A stretch of 48,003 bases of DNA from an uncultured Parvularculaceae bacterium. GTDB taxonomy: Bacteria; Pseudomonadota; Alphaproteobacteria; Caulobacterales; Parvularculaceae. This document shows positions 45,929 through 48,003 of this stretch, in pieces (position 1 is the stretch's first letter; every line of letters starts with the position of its first letter). The translations under genes were made by a program, and so were the position numbers. The stretch covers positions 1-48,003 of the forward strand of contig CAMYLZ010000030.1 in NCBI GenBank assembly GCA_947259375.1, in the 5' to 3' direction. The notes below the pieces were generated by a model. It was not told the origin of the DNA. It saw only the letters and a list, made by a program, of their open reading frames with translations, and did not search any database.

Positions 45929-46537
45929 TCAGGCGCCGAAGGAAAGCGCTTTTTTAGGCAGCATGCCGCCAAGCGCAGATGTGAGCGCAGTCCAATGCAT
46001 GGTTTCGTCGGCCGCGAGCCGCGCAGAAACCTGGGCGAGGTCGTGGCTGTTGAAGGACGGAATGACGCCAAGATAGGCGTTGGCTGCGCCAAGCTCGAGG
46101 CGGGCGGCTAGCTGAACAACATCCGCTTGCGATTTCAGCGACGACGCGTTGAGCGCTTTGGCGTAGTCGGAAAGCTTTTCCGCTTCCGCGGCCTCGCCGC
46201 CCATGGCGCGAATGGCGTCAATCAGCGCGTCCCGGTGCTCTTTGTGATGCGACTGGAACTGAACCGCGACATTGAGCACGTCTTTCGAAAGCAAGCCGCT
46301 TTCCGCGCCGAGCTGGTATGCGCCGATGGCTTCGTGTTCAAGGCCGAGCGCGACATTGAGGATCGCAACATCCTGTGCGGCGTCGCCCGACGAGGCATAG
46401 GCGCGTGTCATCGCAGCGCCGGCGCCCGAAAGCGCGACGATTGCCGAGGCGGACAGCGCCGTCTTGGCGCCGCCTGCAAGAAAAGAACGCCGAGAGGGCG
46501 ACTGTTTACTGGTGGTCAGCGTGGAAGATCCGGTCAT
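45929..46537 (-). CDS. Tat-exported ferritin-like domain protein
   Basis: A 202-residue four-helix-bundle protein. The twin-arginine signal SRRSFLAGG (residues 15-23) and a hydrophobic stretch predict export folded with its metal. Helix motifs include GLEHEAIGAYQLG, FQSHHKEHRDALIDAIRAMGG and RLAADETMHWTALTSALGG, with Glu and His residues positioned for a di-iron site. Function is unknown; it may be a peroxide- or metal-handling stress protein. It has its own ECF-type promoter (46598-46625). Confidence 0.88.
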   Translation of the reverse strand: MTGSSTLTTSKQSPSRRSFLAGGAKTALSASAIVALSGAGAAMTRAYASSGDAAQDVAILNVALGLEHEAIGAYQLGAESGLLSKDVLNVAVQFQSHHKEHRDALIDAIRAMGGEAAEAEKLSDYAKALNASSLKSQADVVQLAARLELGAANAYLGVIPSFNSHDLAQVSARLAADETMHWTALTSALGGMLPKKALSFGA

Positions 46538-46597
46538 TTAAAATCCTTTCGCCGCCTCGCCACGGGCGGTGCGGGCTTGATGGTGTTTGCGATAGGA

Positions 46598-46625
46598 TTT
46601 ACGCGGATAGCCGTCGCGAGGTTGC
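46598..46625 (-). promoter_or_regulatory. ECF-type promoter for the ferritin-like gene: GCAACC-N16-CGTAAA
   Basis: On the minus strand GCAACC (46625-46620), exactly 16 bases, CGTAAA (46603-46598). The predicted start near 46592 leaves a leader of about 55 bases before the ATG at 46537, with AAAGGATTT as ribosome-binding site. It matches the DUF4331 promoter at 11 of 12 positions. Confidence 0.62.
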
Positions 46626-46642
46626 ACTAATGCGATGCGACC

Positions 46643-47185
46643 TTAAACCGATCCTCTGATAAAAAGCCGGCAGCCGCTTTCAGATCGGCAGCACGCGTGG
46701 CCGGAGTTGGCTGGCGCGGCATGGTAATCGCCGGCGGTGAGCCGCAAATCGCCAATGATGAAATCGCCCGAAAGGACAAGACAATCTTCCGGGCCGGGAT
46801 GATCATGTTCAGGCAGGCTGGCGCCCGGATCAAGCTCAAGAAGAAAGGCTTCTACGCCATCGGCGTCATCATGGAACAAATGCTTTCGGCGGACCCCCGG
46901 GGAGATCACGATCCAGCGACCTTCCTTGTCGCGCACGGTCGTCGAGGCGCGCGAACCGGAGGCGGTTTGGCGATTCAGGCGTTCTTCGATTGCCGCAAAC
47001 AGGTCGGCAGGCGGCGTTTCGCCTTCATTCTGATCCAACAGGGGCGCGAAACGGTTTGTCCACCAGGCGACCTGTTCGGCAAAGGCCTCGTCCTCGCTCA
47101 TGCGCGTTTCCGCGCGCTGCCGGTCGGCGTCGGAAAGGATGTCAAGGGCGTAATCCGAGGCAAGGATTTCAAGCGCGCTGGTCAT
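46643..47185 (-). CDS. Anti-sigma factor with RskA-like N-terminus and ChrR-like cupin
   Basis: A 180-residue protein. Residues 1-50 (LEILASDYALDILSDADRQRAETRMSEDEAFAEQVAWW) look like the zinc-free N-terminal domain of RskA/SigK-type anti-sigma factors; none of the ChrR HxxxCxxC ligands is present. Residues 95-180 are a ChrR-like cupin with His127/His129 and Glu133 (PEHDHPGPED), then His155/His163. This is a different combination from the ChrR gene nearby. No sigma gene is adjacent; ECF sigma 1 at 41304 lacks a partner and is the natural candidate. No ribosome-binding site is obvious, and a 23-codon frame (47253-47182) ends overlapping the ATG by four bases, so coupling is possible. Confidence 0.78.
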   Translation of the reverse strand: MTSALEILASDYALDILSDADRQRAETRMSEDEAFAEQVAWWTNRFAPLLDQNEGETPPADLFAAIEERLNRQTASGSRASTTVRDKEGRWIVISPGVRRKHLFHDDADGVEAFLLELDPGASLPEHDHPGPEDCLVLSGDFIIGDLRLTAGDYHAAPANSGHACCRSESGCRLFIRGSV

Positions 47186-47312
47186 GGCCGCGGTCCGGAC
47201 CTGCCGCTTGAGCTGCCGCTATTTATGGCGCGCGTTATATGGTTGTTTCGCATTGTCTCACGTCCTGCCGCTCGTACCCGGCGCAAAGCCGGATTTTTTG
47301 TTGTTTCATGAA

Positions 47313-47340
47313 TATACGCGCCGCGCCGGGCAAAAGTTTC
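47313..47340 (-). promoter_or_regulatory. ECF-type promoter for the second anti-sigma gene: GAAACT-N16-CGTATA
   Basis: On the minus strand GAAACT (47340-47335), 16 bases, CGTATA (47318-47313). The predicted start near 47306 leaves a leader of about 120 bases before the ATG at 47185. Same spacing and CGTA core as the other island promoters. Confidence 0.52.
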
Positions 47341-47388
47341 GGCGACGTTAACGTGCATCGCCCGTGATGCAATATGGCCGGGAAGCAA

Positions 47389-47425
47389 TTGCGCCGGCGC
47401 GCCCTTGGAAGGACGGCCGGCGCAA
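47389..47425. repeat. Inverted repeat after the RTX gene
   Basis: Perfect 10-bp arms TTGCGCCGGC (47389-47398) / GCCGGCGCAA (47416-47425), 17-base loop, 34 bases after the RTX stop codon on the minus strand. No T-run follows, so it may be a factor-independent pause, an mRNA 3' stabiliser or a weak terminator. Confidence 0.5.
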
Positions 47426-47458
47426 AAGCGTTAATTGCGGAAACCGGGCAGGGGCAGT

Positions 47459-48003
47459 CTAGAACGTGATCTGTTCCATATCTGTGAAGTTGAGGGTGGC
47501 GCCGTCGGCAAATGTAATCACGCCGTCTGCGTCATCGCTGAAGACGATGCCGTCTTCGGTTTCTGAAACAATCGTTCCCTGCGTCAGTTCAACGGTCCAG
47601 TCGACTCCATATTCACCGAGCGGTGTTTCCCCATCGGCAAGCTGGATGGTGTCTGTCCAGTTGCCCGCGCCGCCGTCGATGCGATCGGCGCCGTCGCCCA
47701 TTTCATATACGAAGACATCATCGCCATCGCCGCCATAAAGGCGGTCATTGCCGCCTCCGCCGGTGATGACGTCATCGCCCGCGTCGCCATATAGGCGATC
47801 GTTGCCGTCCCCACCTTGGAGTTGGTCGTCATCCTCTCCGCCGCGGAGATAATCATTACCGTCGCCGCCTTTGATGACATCATCGCCAGCGCCGCCATAT
47901 TGCAGGTCGTTGCCGTCGCCGCCGATCAGCGTATCGTCGCCGCCATTGCCAATTTGCGTCACGCGCTCGGTCATGCCGGTGGCGTCAAGATGGTCATCGC
48001 CGC
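47459..48003 (-). CDS. RTX-type calcium-binding repeat protein (5' end outside the window)
   Basis: The open frame runs off the right edge, so only the C-terminal 181 residues are visible. They contain about eight glycine/aspartate nonapeptides (GGDGNDLQYGGAGDD, GGDGNDYLRGGEDDD, GGDGNDRLYGDAGDD, GGGGNDRLYGGDGDD) forming a Ca2+-bound beta-roll, then a C-terminal block (TDTIQLADGETPLGEYG ... INFTD-type ending TLNFTDMEQITF) that serves as the type I secretion signal in such proteins. The ATG at 47974 is internal, since upstream codons continue the repeat (GGDDHLDATG). The protein's activity is unknown because the functional N-terminus is not in the window. Confidence 0.9.
   Translation of the reverse strand, partial: GDDHLDATGMTERVTQIGNGGDDTLIGGDGNDLQYGGAGDDVIKGGDGNDYLRGGEDDDQLQGGDGNDRLYGDAGDDVITGGGGNDRLYGGDGDDVFVYEMGDGADRIDGGAGNWTDTIQLADGETPLGEYGVDWTVELTQGTIVSETEDGIVFSDDADGVITFADGATLNFTDMEQITF

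Noticed and set aside
47182-47388. 68-codon frame upstream of the second anti-sigma gene
   Set aside because: No domain and its first half crosses the predicted promoter; only the last 23 codons could be a coupled leader peptide, which I mention under the anti-sigma gene without calling it a gene.
47700-47960. Short tandem repeats that could look like a CRISPR array
   Set aside because: They are codon-level copies of the RTX nonapeptide in one open frame, with no spacer-repeat structure.

Overview
The window looks like a chromosomal segment of a Gram-negative alphaproteobacterium. Evidence: an alphaproteobacterial-type DksA with most zinc-finger cysteines missing, an rlmE-guaB-rsmB-guaA gene order, an RpoE/ChrR-type sigma/anti-sigma pair, two TonB-dependent receptors, lipoproteins with lipoboxes, and GC-rich, C/G-ending codon use. 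Genus cannot be fixed from the sequence; a Caulobacterales/Hyphomonadales/Parvularculales-like marine or soil heterotroph would fit.

Layout. 1-2.0 kb: remnant of an Rhs polymorphic-toxin locus (5'-truncated Rhs core plus C-terminal tip, overlapping a small TPR gene). 2.0-11.8 kb: housekeeping genes (dusA, a TauE/SafE permease, fabH, a cupin remnant, a phosphomannomutase, a NupC-type nucleoside transporter, a uracil-DNA-glycosylase-family protein, a membrane-tailed GH24 lysozyme, a FlgN-like protein, dksA, a cold-shock gene). 11.9-17.7 kb: a tight operon rlmE - proteasome-like Ntn hydrolase - guaB - RsmB-like rRNA methyltransferase - guaA. 17.9-36.3 kb: a carbohydrate-utilisation island with a LacI regulator, an Oar-like TonB receptor, a complete sugar ABC transporter, a GH1 beta-glucosidase, a sodium/sugar symporter, a second LacI regulator, a GH3 beta-glucosidase lipoprotein and a GH144-type lipoprotein. 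The combination points to uptake and degradation of a beta-glucan, most plausibly beta-1,2-glucan/sophoro-oligosaccharides. 36.5-38.1 kb: a scar of a truncated IS3-family element and a decayed cusA-like efflux fragment. 38.3-47.4 kb: a stress-response island with a DUF4331 protein, a TPR protein, two ECF sigma factors, a TonB receptor, a ChrR anti-sigma factor, a cytochrome c, a ferritin-like protein and a second cupin-type anti-sigma protein. The right edge cuts an RTX calcium-binding repeat protein.

How it works together. In the sugar island, polymer would be cut at the surface or in the periplasm (GH144), oligomers imported by the TonB receptor and trimmed (GH3), then taken across the inner membrane by the ABC transporter or symporter and finished by cytoplasmic GH1. 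Two palindrome classes (TGTAAACGSTTACA and TGACANCGNTGTCA) sit at the expected control points. In the stress island I found the same promoter-like pattern, G(C/A)(A/C)(A/C)C(C/T)-N16-CGTA(A/T)(A/T), in front of five transcription units: DUF4331, TonB receptor, ECF sigma/ChrR, ferritin-like/cytochrome c, and the second anti-sigma gene. This implies one ECF regulon. A decayed secreted-protein gene was also found at the head of the ABC operon; it is split by two changes at poly-T tracts and one stop codon.
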